From: Dipylidium caninum
Lineage: Eukaryota > Platyhelminthes > Cestoda > Cyclophyllidea > Dipylidiidae
Assembly: GCA_017562135.1 (NCBI GenBank)
Contig: QEYB01001046.1
Coordinates: forward strand, 1,116,001-1,180,000
Length of the DNA stretch: 64,000 nt
Direction of reading: 5' to 3'
Numbering within the stretch: position 1 is the stretch's first letter; every line of letters begins with the position of its first letter. Under the pieces are notes generated by a model that worked only from the letters and a program-made list of their open reading frames with translations, was not told the DNA's origin and did not search any database. The translations under genes and the position numbers were made by a program. This document shows, one piece after another, positions 12,858 through 25,177 of the stretch.

Positions 12858-15800
12858 CTATAAGTCGATTATGCTCCGAATTGCAGCATCAATTGTCGGG
12901 TCTTCTGAATGCTGCAATCGCTGGTAGGGCATGCCGATGCCGGTCTCGATCGCAGATTTAGACACGTCCGGCAGAGAAGTAGATGGCGCAATGAAGCTCT
13001 AAAAAATGAGAATACAAAGGGGGAGGTATTACGAAAAAAATAGCAAAAACAACATGAATTCGCATACCATGGAGAGGCCATTCAACGGAGACCTCTGTTC
13101 ATGACCACCAAAGTTGTTAACCATTGCCTCTTCCTCCTCTACAACAACATTCGCAATGTCCACTCCAGGAGAACCAGGCGGCTGGAAACCAACTCCTTCC
13201 TCTGTTATTATTGTTTCTTCCTCCTCTTCCACCTCCTCTTCCTCCTCATCCTCCTCCCACTCCGGCCAGGCACCTTCTTCAACAGACGCAGCACATTTCA
13301 CCGAGGTCTTGGGAGATTCCTCAACTGATGTCTCCAGTTCTTCTACCTTAGGTTCTGGTTGACAATCCTCCAAGTGAAGAGTGGCTGGTCGAGAGTTACC
13401 TTTCTCGTCAAACTCGAGAGGTACAAAATCAGGCGCCGCATCTTCGAGGAACTGACGTATCCGTTTAGGCGGTAGCGGACGGCACTCATCGGCAGATAAA
13501 CTAGCTTTCAGCTTCTCAAAGGCAGCCCGTTCAGCCTCGAAACGCTCACGATCGCTTTCCAGCGCAAGTCTGGTGAGGGGTAAGCGGTCAGCTTGCGGAC
13601 AGTCCATTAGTTGCTGAAGCATTTGGATGCAAAAAGACGGAACCATAAAGTATGCGCAAATACATACGCCTAAAATTAATCCAATGATCCAAAAACACGA
13701 TTGAAACGTTGATAGAAGGATTGGAATCAATTAGTGATCATGAAACATGTTTTTAAAAGTGACTGAACTAACCCATTTCTCCGCATATAGTATAGAGTGA
13801 ACAGCGTCCTCAGTTTGTTGTTTCCTTACGAACAATTGACGAAATGCCTTGTCGAGGATACCATCGACTGAAATGCCATAAATAAAGTTGCATACATAAT
13901 ATCAAGCTTGACTAGTCCAAACGGCAGAATTCTCAGGACGAGGATATAAACAAACCTTTCGCCATGGCGTGGGGTGTGTTGTCCATATCTTGGTGAGTAT
14001 GATAGGGTGCCAAGATATTGAGAAGTTCCTCCGGCAAAAGCATTGGTCGCTTCGCATCCTCCGCCAAAACTGGTGGGCGAGAAATGGCCAGCACCTGATC
14101 GGCATGGAGGAGAGTTCGGATGGCGTTAAGACGACGAGATTGTAGCAAGGACATCTGATTTGTCGGTGCAACGTGCACAGGTGTGGTGCAAGCGACAGTT
14201 GTAACAGAAGAGCAGGATGACGAGGCAGGCGCAATTACACCAGGAGCTCGAACGAATGTTGGTGACGCGCCAAAGAGAGGCACTTTCAGAGGCAAGCTTG
14301 CTGTGGGAGAGCCTAATAAAAGAGATAAAAATTGTGATTTATTAACAATACTTCATTTTCGTGGTAGATAAGAACAGATGGTCAACTCACTGGATGTGTT
14401 AGCGGTACTAGCAGGCACCGGAGTAAGAACACACATCGTGGCAGAGGAAAGCGGTTGCCTCGGTGGATGAATGGCCTGTTGCGAGACTGAATTTTGTTGT
14501 GATGTGGTTTGGGACTGAGATTGGGGTGGTGGTGGTGGTGGCGGCGGACGGAGCAATCGCAGTTGCGCCGCTACGGAGGGAGCAGGTCGAGGATGGGCGG
14601 CGAAAAAGCGGGCCTGTTCTTGTTGATAAACTATGAGCACTTCAGCCTTACGTTGATTGGTCGGAAGAGTGTAAAGTAGTTGTTCCAGGTCCACTTTTTG
14701 GGCACGAGTTAGCCACAACTGGTAACGTTGTGAAGTAAGACGAAATTCTACCAGCACACTCTCCCCAGCTGCCATTGCTATGTTCATGGGAAGAAGACGA
14801 TGTTTAACGAGGAGATTGATTACTTCTGTACGCTGAAAAACACAAACATCATACGCTTACAGAAATCACTAGGATATATTTTGTTTAATCAGCGCATACG
14901 TGACGGAAAAAAAGCAGCAAATGTATATAATGAGTAGTACCCTACTCAAAATATAAGAGTAGCAGCGTTCGAGCCCAAAACGTCGGAAACGGAGAAGTGC
15001 TCACCTTCTACAAACCAATCAAAATTACACAAATACAAATCTTTCCACTTAGTAACAAGAGCATCTGTTGCATAGCTAGTTTTTTCACCCTACCAGATGG
15101 CACCCAATTCTTAGCTAACCGAAAAAATCGGTCGGAAGCGTAAAATTCGAATGCAATAAAAGCACAAGATTGTGCAGGCCACAGGCTCGCCCACTTCAAG
15201 TTCAGGAAAAGAAAGAGGTAAGAAGGGACGGAAAAAGTGGCTTACCGCGAATCGCTGCCCACTATGAGTGGGTTGTCTAGAATGTATTGTGGCCTAGGAA
15301 GAGCGTGTTTCGAACACAGAACGTCACCACAATATCCACAAAGGGATGAGGGAAGAGGATGGAAATAACTAAGAAAATTGGTCCCACAAACATGACTCGA
15401 GTTAAACTGGAAAGAATTGGGCAGGCTTACCACTGAACGAGCAGGACGCAAGGTAATCGAACCCGACAGTCTTGGTTGTATAGTAGACGATGAACTCAAA
15501 GTAGTCTATGTGGATGGAACGGAAAGGGAAGGGAATCGCGTTGATGAAAGTACGACACCACCGCTGGCCATAGCAAGCGAACGCAACATCAAAACGAGGA
15601 GAAAGGGGGGGGGGAGGAGGAAAGAAGAGGAGAGGTAAGGCAGAAACGAAACTCGCGCCGCGCACAAGGCGCTAACACACGCACACGGGGAGAACTTACC
15701 AGGGGTGGTCTAAAAGCACTGACAGAAACTCGAAGGGTGGCCAAACTTGATGACACATTCCTTCGTGCCTCCCGAGTAGGAGGATACTGAATAAGGGGCA

Positions 15801-18800
15801 GAAGCAGACGGGAAAAGACGGAAAGTGTGGATCCAAAACACCCACTGTATGCGTCCATACACATAAGCAGAGATATGGAGGAGATGGAGGAAAGGAAAAA
15901 GGACTTAAATAAATAACGACTTGTTTATCAACTTATTGCGGTAAAGCGATCATGAGTTCTAGAGACCTCATGAACCACCCCCGTCTGCTCACGAGGAAGG
16001 GACACAGAAATACTGACCTCTCAATTATGTAAGCGCAGCAACACAGCACATATAGGCAAGGAAATGGCGGAAAGTGATGAAAGAGCACAGAAACCAGCAG
16101 CTACGGAAGGCAGCGACGTGGGCAAGCGGCAGATGGAAACACTTACCGGAATCGGCCTTATGGGGACTTTTGAGGTTCCCATTGCTGGAGAGAGGGCAAT
16201 GGGACTTGGATTTCTCTAGAGCATACAAAGGACTGGAGGGTTACCAAACGTTCATATCACACGGAATTGTGCACGAACATTTGTTCTGTGATAATGGCCA
16301 TAAGAGGTTGCAGTAAAGGTCGGAAATACGATAAATTAATCAAAAAGTCTTGGATATGCGAAGAGATGTGTTGAATGCTGGTGGCATACAGAGCAAATCA
16401 CAATTGGAGAAAAAGGAACAGTCAGAAGTTGTATGAGTTGGTCAGCTAAAATAAGTTTCTACAAAATAATCAAGGCGTTAAATTGGAATTATAACAGCTT
16501 CGTTGTATATGAGGAGAGTCAACATAACAACGGTTCACTGTAAAAACTTGTACAAAAACGCTTTAGAGGCCAGATTGACGAATGACTTCAAGTATTCTCT
16601 TTTATTATTGTAATAAAACGTCGTTTTGTTATGGAAGTCAAGTTACTTTAAAACAAGATCGCGTCGAGGTTAAACACACGAGGCATCAAAATTTTTACGG
16701 TAAAAAGCTAACAGGGTGGATTTTTTACTCATCTGAGATTTGGAGAATGTTCACGCGATGCACACCGTGACCTCAATTGAACGAGGTGTTGTAATCGAAC
16801 CACTAACACTTGGTGAATCATGAAAATCCAAAGTGGACAACAAATAACTCTATTCAAGGTAAATTATTGACGAATCATAATAATCTAAAACTTACCACAG
16901 TAGGAAGGATAGAAGCAGGGGTATTGAGAGAAGGGCGCGGCCTAAGAGTAGCATTGGGTGCAAGGGGAGCAGAAGGTCTAATGGCTGCCCCAGGAGATCG
17001 AGATTTTGCATTCTCTATCGTCCGCAATACTTGGTCGCGAGCTTGTAGGAGGCGTTGTAGACGATTAGATTGTTGGAGAGTAAGCGGAGTGGTTGAATTG
17101 GCCGCTATCTGGTCGAGGTTATTTATTTCTTTATTCAGCTCAAGTAGCACCGACTCTGGCGTAGTCATGGTCGGTCTTGTGACTGTTGAACCGCCAGTCG
17201 CCGTGGCGACTGCAACGACTGAAGGACCACTCATTGAAGTGGTAGTAATGGCAGTGGTATTCGCCACCGTAATAGTCGCCACTGTTGAGACTGTGGTAGT
17301 GGTATTTGGCGCGATGGGACATCCATTGGGAAAACGAGCGACTGTAACTCCTGGGTGAATCTGTAGAGAAATTAGTTAGCTATTAACGTTTATTGACATT
17401 TAAAGAATTACGGACAAAATTTAAATGATTTTAATATAAAAATGTATCACCAACTCTGTGTCCGTAAATGAACCAAGATCATGGAGTGCCGCTACTCAAG
17501 AAATGAGGTTAGACGTGGGAAAAAGCCATGGTGTGACCATTGCCGTTCGACTAGATGTAGACCCAACAACACAATGCAAAACTGGGTTATCAAAGAAGTT
17601 TCTCGCAAAAGCTAGAGCCATAAGCGTACCGAAAATCACATACACACTAGTGCTAGTGGATTTGTGTGTTTTGGTGTGTGCGAACGCAACCACACAATCA
17701 CACAGAGGAAGAGAAAGTGGATGAAATAAGCACTAATCACATGCCAAGCAAGAAAGACCACTTGACAGGTTCGGGACACAGAGGTCACGTAGGGCATCCA
17801 GTAAGGGAATCAGGCCAAGTCAATAAAGGGTTTTTTTAGAGAATCGACGGGATATTTGAAAGATAAATGGTTCCTAGTACGTCTTTATCGATCTTTGCCC
17901 ACATTGGCTCGAAGTCATCTTAATGAGTCAAAAAATAGATGAGTCAACAATAAATGTAGATATGTAGAATTTAATTCATCAGGCCATAGTAACTCGATTT
18001 CTATAATGCAGGATTAATTAAGTCTAAAATCCAAGTGCAAAATGAACTCAATAGCTGTCTCATTGCATACTCCATGAGGTGTTTATTGAGGTAATATGTG
18101 AGAGTGGTTAAGATAAATGATTGCGCGAAGAGTTCATATATAGGTACTGTTCCTGAGGCGAATATTTGAACAGACGATAAATTGGTACCTAAATGAAGTA
18201 ATGATTTGCCACTGCAGTCACGAATTAAAATAGAAAGAAATATGGCATTGAAAGAGTGAAGCAGAAGAATGTGACCCTAAATCCCTTAAGGCATTCGTAA
18301 GAGATGACAAGAAGAGTCGGTCGACGGGAAATTCCATGGATAAAAGGCGATTGGCTACATCATTTGACGAATCAGAGAGCCAACGGCTTCGACAATATGG
18401 ATGCTGTATAACAAAATGTGGTTGGTCGTTAAGTGTCGAATGAAGACTGATTGGTGGAAGATATGACAACACTAATTGGCAACATTCACTAATAGGTCGT
18501 TGGAGGTTTTATAAATTAATGGTTAACATAGAGTTAATGGAATAACACGCACAAATGAAAAATTTAAAGCGAATAAACCTGAGGAAACGAGGACGCCGGA
18601 AGGTTTGGCTGAACAGCAACAGCTGGGTTCGCACAAACGATGGGCGGATTGGCCGCTGAGATTACGTTGGCTGGAGCGGGGTGTTGGGACAAATGAATTA
18701 GACCTGAGGGAGGTTGGGTACCAAGAACGAGAGCCATTGGGATCGTCTGGCCGCCTGCAGGAGCTCGAACTTGGAACTGAGGTTGGGGGTGAGCGATCAT

Positions 18801-19410
18801 GTAAGAAGTCCCCGGAGGCTGCGTAATAACGAATCCGTTTTGGGGAGTGCTAGAAGTCAGAAATGACCCAAGATGTGGAATATGAAAACACTAATAAAAA
18901 GGTAAGTAAGTTTGTACTACCGCGTTAAATAGATGGCATTTAGACTGCAGGAGCAAAGTATTTAGAATAAATTCAAGAACTGGAAGAGATAAAAGAACAA
19001 AAGGGTGTCAGCGTCTGAAGCACATAAACTTGTGTATTTAAATGCAATATAAAGGCGGGCGAAATGAGTAGGCTTACTTGGCGAGGAAGAATTGTTGGCC
19101 AAGAGGGATACTCTGATAGACGTATGGGGATGATGACATGAGACCGGAAGGCTTGCCGGAAGATGAACTACTCAAAAGGCTATTAGAAGCCTGCGGAATG
19201 GAGATGGTGCTACTAGTGGCCAAGTATGTTACCATTGGAGAAGACACTGGAGCAGTCATGATAAGAGGGCTGAGACAGGCAGTTTGGTCGGGAATGGGTT
19301 GAACTGAAACGGGAGAGGGGCAGGCTGCCGGTATCGGCTGAACAACTTGTATCGGCTTGGGAATAGATCCTGACGATGTTTCCAGTGATCCCAGGAGCTC
19401 AATATTAGGG
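12858..19410 (-). CDS. BICRA/GLTSCR1-like subunit of the non-canonical BAF (SWI/SNF) complex, 5' end unresolved
   Basis: Eight minus-strand exons are phase-compatible: 19410-19078, 18849-18579, 17360-16896, 14832-14391, 14312-13956, 13867-13773, 13613-13068 and 12998-12858 (TAG). They give 882 residues without the N terminus. The first exons are rich in Pro, Ser, Thr and Gln, as in the low-complexity part of GLTSCR1 proteins, and a poly-proline run lies near 14523-14550. The GLTSCR1-type domain is in exons 5-7: LLPEELLNILAPYHTHQD, then FRQLFVRKQQTEDA and ESDRERFEAERAAFEK. A long acidic run (about 13190-13262) follows, and the protein ends with DPTIDAAIRSIIDL. Known role of the family: a defining subunit of the BRD9-containing GBAF/ncBAF remodelling complex in the nucleus. 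The assignment rests mainly on the short GLTSCR1 domain. Extra exons in the 14.8-16.9 kb and 17.4-18.6 kb introns cannot be excluded. Confidence 0.72.
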
Positions 19411-20779
19411 CTGTGGATTAAGATAATGGGCAATAAAGCATCACAATAATAAGGCATATAGGAAGTATAAGTTACGCACTAAATGAATTTAATCGTACCC
19501 AAGCCTGGTGCCGAATCCAAATAAGAGAAAAAAACCAAGAATCAACTAGCCAAATGCAACGGATAATCTGCACGATGGTAGTTATAAAAATCATCAGAAA
19601 GGAAAAATCGTGTTAAACAAATGTTGAAGAGACATGATAAATATGGTCACACGACGTAGTCTTAAGAGTTGTTTGAAATACGAGTACAAAGGCACGATTA
19701 TCTTTTATTGGTGACCCTTAAAAAAGCACATGAGTAACGAAATCGAAAGTATCAAGCCCCGAAGAGGAATGTCACACCATCCAAGACTTACTAGGTTGGA
19801 TTCATAAGTCCAATCTCGAAAACTATACAGTCCGACACACCTTTAATGTTAATATGAACGAAAAATGATACGTCCTCTTACAAAGGAAGAGAAGTATAGT
19901 ACGCAGTCCTCAAAAATAGGTAAACGAGGCCAAATAATATTAGCTAGAAGACCGCCAACGCTTTTCGACCGTTGACCTCACTTTACTCAAGACCCAGAAA
20001 AACAAATTTTGGCAGTCCACTATGAGCATGTCAGATAAAATTTAAATTAAAGTTATATCTTATCGTAAAATTGCGTGTCAAGATTTAGATGTAATTTAAT
20101 AAGTATTGTTCGGCGAAACTACTGGCAAACGCACAACATTAATAAATGACATGCCAGGTGCGATAGTGCAGTTTTGCGCCTTAATCATGTTTTAGTACGC
20201 GGTGCAGAATTCCATGTCACAGAGAGCTCGCAGGTAAATACCAAACCTTTGCAATGTAAGCCAGTGATATTTGTAAAAATATCCAAATGGCGTAATCAAA
20301 AACTTTTCCGCACGAAATGACATTTCAACGCAATTCTATACTTAATAAAAAATGCGATAAGGAATCCATCAATTCACTTCTTGGAATTATACGGGATAGC
20401 GGATATCTAAATTTCGTCCAAACGCACTTGCTAGGGCCTAGTTCTCCCAAATGTTACACATCCGGAGTAATTGTCCTTAGAAGCGTTTGGTGAAGCAGAT
20501 ATTATACAAAATTTTAACTTCGAAATAGACCCACCTTATGCATGCGAATGGCGTTCATGAGAACTTTCTATAAAATTATACCAAACCGCATAACAATTAA
20601 TTATAATTAGTGATTCAATAAACGTTGCCTAAAGCATAAGGAGAATGGAATAAAGACATTAGTCTTTTTATGGAACGCATTGTTAGAAGTACCCACTTTA
20701 TGTACTTCCCCGCCTCCTACGGAGTGGTCCGGATCACGTTGTTTACATACTTGTGGTGCGCTAATCATTCGCCTCGGGG
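19411..20779. other. Divergent intergenic region (BICRA-like / importin-7)
   Basis: The region lies between a leftward BICRA-like gene, whose first exon was not found, and the rightward importin-7 start. It must hold the importin-7 promoter and probably the BICRA-like 5' exon or exons. It is AT-rich and I see no clear TATA box or open frame of interest. Confidence 0.45.
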
Positions 20780-23700
20780 ATGGATCCACACCGTGTAGTT
20801 CAAGCCTTGCAAGCATCGCTACAAGCAGACCAAAGGGAAGGTGCAGAAAAGTTATTGGTGGAGGTAATTCCTTTACTTACTAGCAGCGGTAGATGCACAA
20901 AATTATTGGCTTTGCGCCTACCCTTCTCCAAATTGTGCTGGAGCAATCGCTGGATTTATCGGTTCGTCAAGCTGGGGCTGTGTTCTTAAAAAACATGATT
21001 TTGAAATCATGGAAGCAAAAGGAGTCGTTTTACCTTGATGAACCAATTCCGTTCCAAATACACGAGAATGATAAAGACAGTATTCGGAACCTCATTGTAC
21101 CTGCAATAGCTTCTTCCGTCATTCCTATACAGTTAGTCAAATTCTATTTTACTTCATTTTTAAGATCTGTTCTCCAAGTCGCCGTGGCAAAGATTCTGAA
21201 ACACGACTTTCCCACTGCTTTCCCTAATTTTATCGACCAACTAATGGGCTATCTTAACTCTATGGATTTCCGAGAATTTCATGGATCTCTTCTGTGCCTT
21301 CATTGTCTTGTTCAGACTTATGAACACAAAATCAATGACAAGGGTCCTCTTCCTCAAATCATGGACCCCATTCTTCGACTCCTCCATCACCGCATGAGTG
21401 TTTTGTTACCCGACATTTCGGATGAGTCCCTCACGCTTCAGAAAATTATTCTCAAAACTTTCCATCATTATACTGATTATTATTTACCACCGTCATCGAT
21501 CAATAAGGAGGTAAGAGGGTTTCATAACCCCAAATTTCCTAGTGGGTCGCTGAATGGCACTATCTGGTTTGTTCGGTCCTTGTAAATTTTAACGGTTTGA
21601 ATCCCGATGCGGATAGTGTGTACTGGAAACGCCAAAAGTGGGCAGCCCGTATTCTTTACTGTTGGTTTACCTCTTACGGGAGCCCTGGTAACGTTCAAAA
21701 TAAGTATGCTACTTTTGCGGAATGGTACCTTAAGAACTTTTCGCATCAGGTTGTTACCACTTTTCTCAAAATCTGTGATGCCTATCGGCAGCAAACCTTC
21801 ATTTCTCCCACCTTGTTAACAGAAACATTGTCCTATTTATCTGCAACGTACGTTTTTTTGGCCAACTAATTGTTTCCCTAGGTTGAGTCACGCTTTTTGT
21901 TGGAAAATTCTTCGACCGTACTTCGACACCCTCCTGCAAGATGTCATCATTCCACTTCTTTCATTTACTAAGGAGCTTGCTGAAATGTGGGAAGATGACC
22001 CACTAGAGTATATTCGTTACAATGCCCCTTCTGTTTTGTCAGTGGATAGTCCTTCGGATGCCGCATCGTGCTTTATCAGAAACGCGTGTTCAAAACGCAA
22101 GGGCGTTTTAGAGAAGTCGATGCAATATTGCATGCATGTCCTTAATAACGATTTTGCGCCAGAGACTAAGGATGGTGCGTTGCATCTAATCGGTACAGTT
22201 TGCAACAATCTCCTAAAAAACAAAGAATACAAGGTGAGCTCATTTTAGGCTTCTCACACCTTTATAGGAACAGCTGGAAAGTTTCATGGCCGCTCATGTT
22301 CTCGGGTTGTTCGAAGCACCTGAGGGATATCGGAGGTCCAGAGCCTGTTGGATAGTAGGGAAATTGTCTCGTGTTAGGTTTACTAATGTGGAAATTTTGT
22401 GCCAAACCGCGATGGTTTGCAGACATCTTATGTCGTCGGATCCTAATTTGCCAGTGCGGGTTGCTGCGGCCACTACTATCTTCTCTCTCATTAAAGATCA
22501 AGAGGAGGGTTAGTGTTTTTTGCCTCAAATCTGAATTTTATTTGTTTTTCTTTAATTCAACCAATATCGCTTTTAGTGAGAAAGGCGATGAACACCCACT
22601 TCCCCGAACTAGTTATGCGTAAGTTTCTGTGTTTTATATTGTCTTCGTCCGTGGCGTATTCTAACTCGGTTTTTTTAGAATTACTTAAGCTCCTCCGTGA
22701 TACGGAATTCGATGATTTGAACTGTGTACTTCGTGAACTACTAGATTACTCCACTGAACTTCAACCAATTTCGTTCCAAATGCTACAACATCTGGTAAAT
22801 TTGAAGGAAAAATTAGGCGTGTTTCAAGTTCTAATATGTACCATGTGTATATAATCTTCATTTTTACCCTAGTCCGGAACTTTCGTAAAATTGATTGGTG
22901 TGCAAGAAAACGGAGTGGGTTTAGTGTCTAGTGGTGACAATGAGGAAAACGAAGATTCTGCTTTTAATGATGCCAAGGAGTACCAAAGTCTGGTGGCGAC
23001 TGGTGTCATGGAGAACATCGAAACTCTAGTTACGGTTATAGAGGACAACGCGGACTTGATGGCTACTTCAGAAGGCGTAATAGTGCAATTAATTCAAGTT
23101 ATTCTCAAGAACGAAATCTCCGATTTTTACGATGAGGCCTTTTCTTTGGTGTGCTCTCTCACTTGTAAACGTATATCACCTCTCCTTTGGACTGTCTACG
23201 ACTGGCTTTACCAAGCATTTTTGACAGATGCAAGTGATTGTTTCGTCTCAATGACACCTTCACTCCATAATTACCTCACCGTTGATCCGAAGACTTTTGC
23301 TGCCTTCCCTGATCGCGTGAAAATGTTCATCTCAATGTGTGCGCAGGTTAGCGAATGTTCTTGCAATTTTTCTTTCATGTAGAGTAATGTTATGCCTATG
23401 GTCGTTCTTTTCAGGCAATCCAAAATGACGAAGAACAGATCAGTGAGGGTGTCCATGCGGCTAAATTATTGGAAATTTTTGCACTCAACTTCAATGGCCA
23501 ATTGGATAATTTCATTCCTGAGATAATCGAGTTAGCGATCACTCGTCTTACAAAAAAATCTACGAAATCCGAACTTCGCATTAGATGCCTTTTGGTACGG
23601 TTTGTGGGGAAAATCGTTTAGTCTTACGTTCACATGCTCATCTTTTACTCTCATTTGTAGATTGTTATAGCAGCAATTATCACTTCAACCGCTACAGTGT

Positions 23701-25177
23701 TGCCTATTCTCTGTAGTCATATGTGGCCTGAGACTCAAACTCCGATAATTGAAAATATCTTAAAACTGTGGATTGACAATATCAACAGATTCAGTGGGTA
23801 AGTTAATGATTCTCATAATTAACGTGATTGCCAACACAGGCTTGCATCATTGTGTACATTTTAGATTACAAACCAGTGTAAAGTTCACCATTTAGTGTAA
23901 TTTTTTATTAACTAGAGGGATAACTATTACGGTCTAGGCACATTGTTGTAGTTACAATTGCTCCATATTTCAAATTTCATATTCTGCAGCGTGACTCCGG
24001 TGAAGTAAATTGGTTTCACTCAGGTTATGTGAAATTTAGCGTGAACAAACAGCCAGTGTAATTATTAAGGCAATAAACGTCTTTATTAAACCACAGTAAT
24101 GTTACACATCCTCGATAGTTTGCATGATCGACGTGTATGTGTGCTCGGTTTGTGCACTCTGCTCTCTCTGCGTGCCGCTCAGCGACCTGCGGCAGTAGAC
24201 GCACTTGCGCCGCAGTATCTTCCGTCGTTGCTGCATTTATTAAACAATCTTAAGAACGCATATGCGGCAAAAAGGGAATTGGAAAGTGAGTGTAACCACC
24301 AGTACACCCATTTGGTAGATGAGCTTGAGTCTCCTCCAATAATTCGTTTCGTTCTAGAAGAAGAAGACAGTGAATCTGATGACGAGGATCTTGAGAATGA
24401 TGAAGATTCATACGAAGGCGAGGCTGTTGACAGTGATTCCGATGTGATTGACGAAGAAGGGACACGATATCTCAAGCTCCTCGAAGCAGTTGTGAGTCAG
24501 TTGGTATTACACTACTGTCCAATATCATTACTGCCCTTCTTTCACAACCTCAACCACCCTCTCCCGTAGGAAGGAGAAATCGGGGACGACGACGACGACG
24601 AAGACGACGAGAATGAAGACGATGGGGACGACGACGGCGATGATGAAGATGCTGATGAAGTTGACTCCGTGATGGAGTCTTTTGAAGCTGAGATCGACAA
24701 GGAGGAAAATGAGATGGAGGAGTATGTCACATTCTACCAACTGATGACTGAACTGGAGACTGGTGATGCTGCCTGGTACCAACGTCTCGTCAGTCATCTC
24801 TCTGATTCGCAGAAATCCGAGTTTAAGGAGATTGCCAAAACTGCTGTCCATTGTGCGGCTCATAAAGGTGAGTGAGCCTCGACTCGGATCATATACGTGG
24901 TCTTGCGTTGAAGATGGGGCAGTTTGTTGGGGGAGAGGAGGCGAAGTCTTTTTTCAGCTTATTGTAACCGGTGATTGTTCACCGCGTTATCCTCTAGACC
25001 AGGAATATTTGCTGACGCCGAGTCTTACCCTACACATGGGGCAATTTGACTATTCCTTGTGGTGTTTCTCCTTTGGTAGAATCGAAAAGAATTGAAAAGG
25101 CTGGTGGTTATAATTTCCAACAGACGGATGTTCCCAGTAGCTTCAACTTCTCAGGCGATCCACCACCTCAAGCTTAA
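20780..25177 (+). CDS. IPO7: Importin-7, nuclear transport receptor of the importin-beta family (complete)
   Basis: Fourteen exons: 20780-20863, 20893-21131, 21165-21510, 21543-21847, 21882-22233, 22268-22508, 22577-22618, 22679-22794, 22873-23346, 23415-23594, 23661-23797, 24119-24491, 24570-24867, 25080-25177. All introns are GT-AG, all phases agree and the total is 3285 nt, or 1094 residues (human about 1038). The start MDPHRVVQALQ matches the family N terminus. Strong matches follow along the whole protein: HKIIGFAPTLLQI and SVRQAGAVFLKNMI (importin-beta N-terminal domain), RYGSPGNV-like SYGSPGNVQNKYATFAE, KDGALHLIG, LLHNYLTVD, LHDRRVCVLGLC, an Asp/Glu-rich segment near residues 900-990, and the C-terminal PSSFNF motif. 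Known role: imports ribosomal proteins, histone H1 and other cargo and binds RanGTP. The first five introns are only 29-34 nt. A histone H1 gene, a classical cargo of the importin-7/importin-beta pair, lies about 7 kb away; this is probably coincidence. Confidence 0.96.
20864..20892 (+). other. 29-nt intron (importin-7 intron 1)
   Basis: GT (20864) to AG (20892) is 29 nt. Removing it joins LLVE to MHKIIGFAPTLLQI, which aligns residue for residue with the human family around its EAHKSLNF segment. It is followed by introns of 33 nt (21132-21164), 32 nt (21511-21542), 34 nt (21848-21881) and 34 nt (22234-22267). Later introns are 60-321 nt. Confidence 0.92.

Noticed and set aside
13101..13362. 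Plus-strand frames of 75-82 codons
   Set aside because: Antisense shadows of the acidic, Glu-rich exon of the BICRA-like gene.
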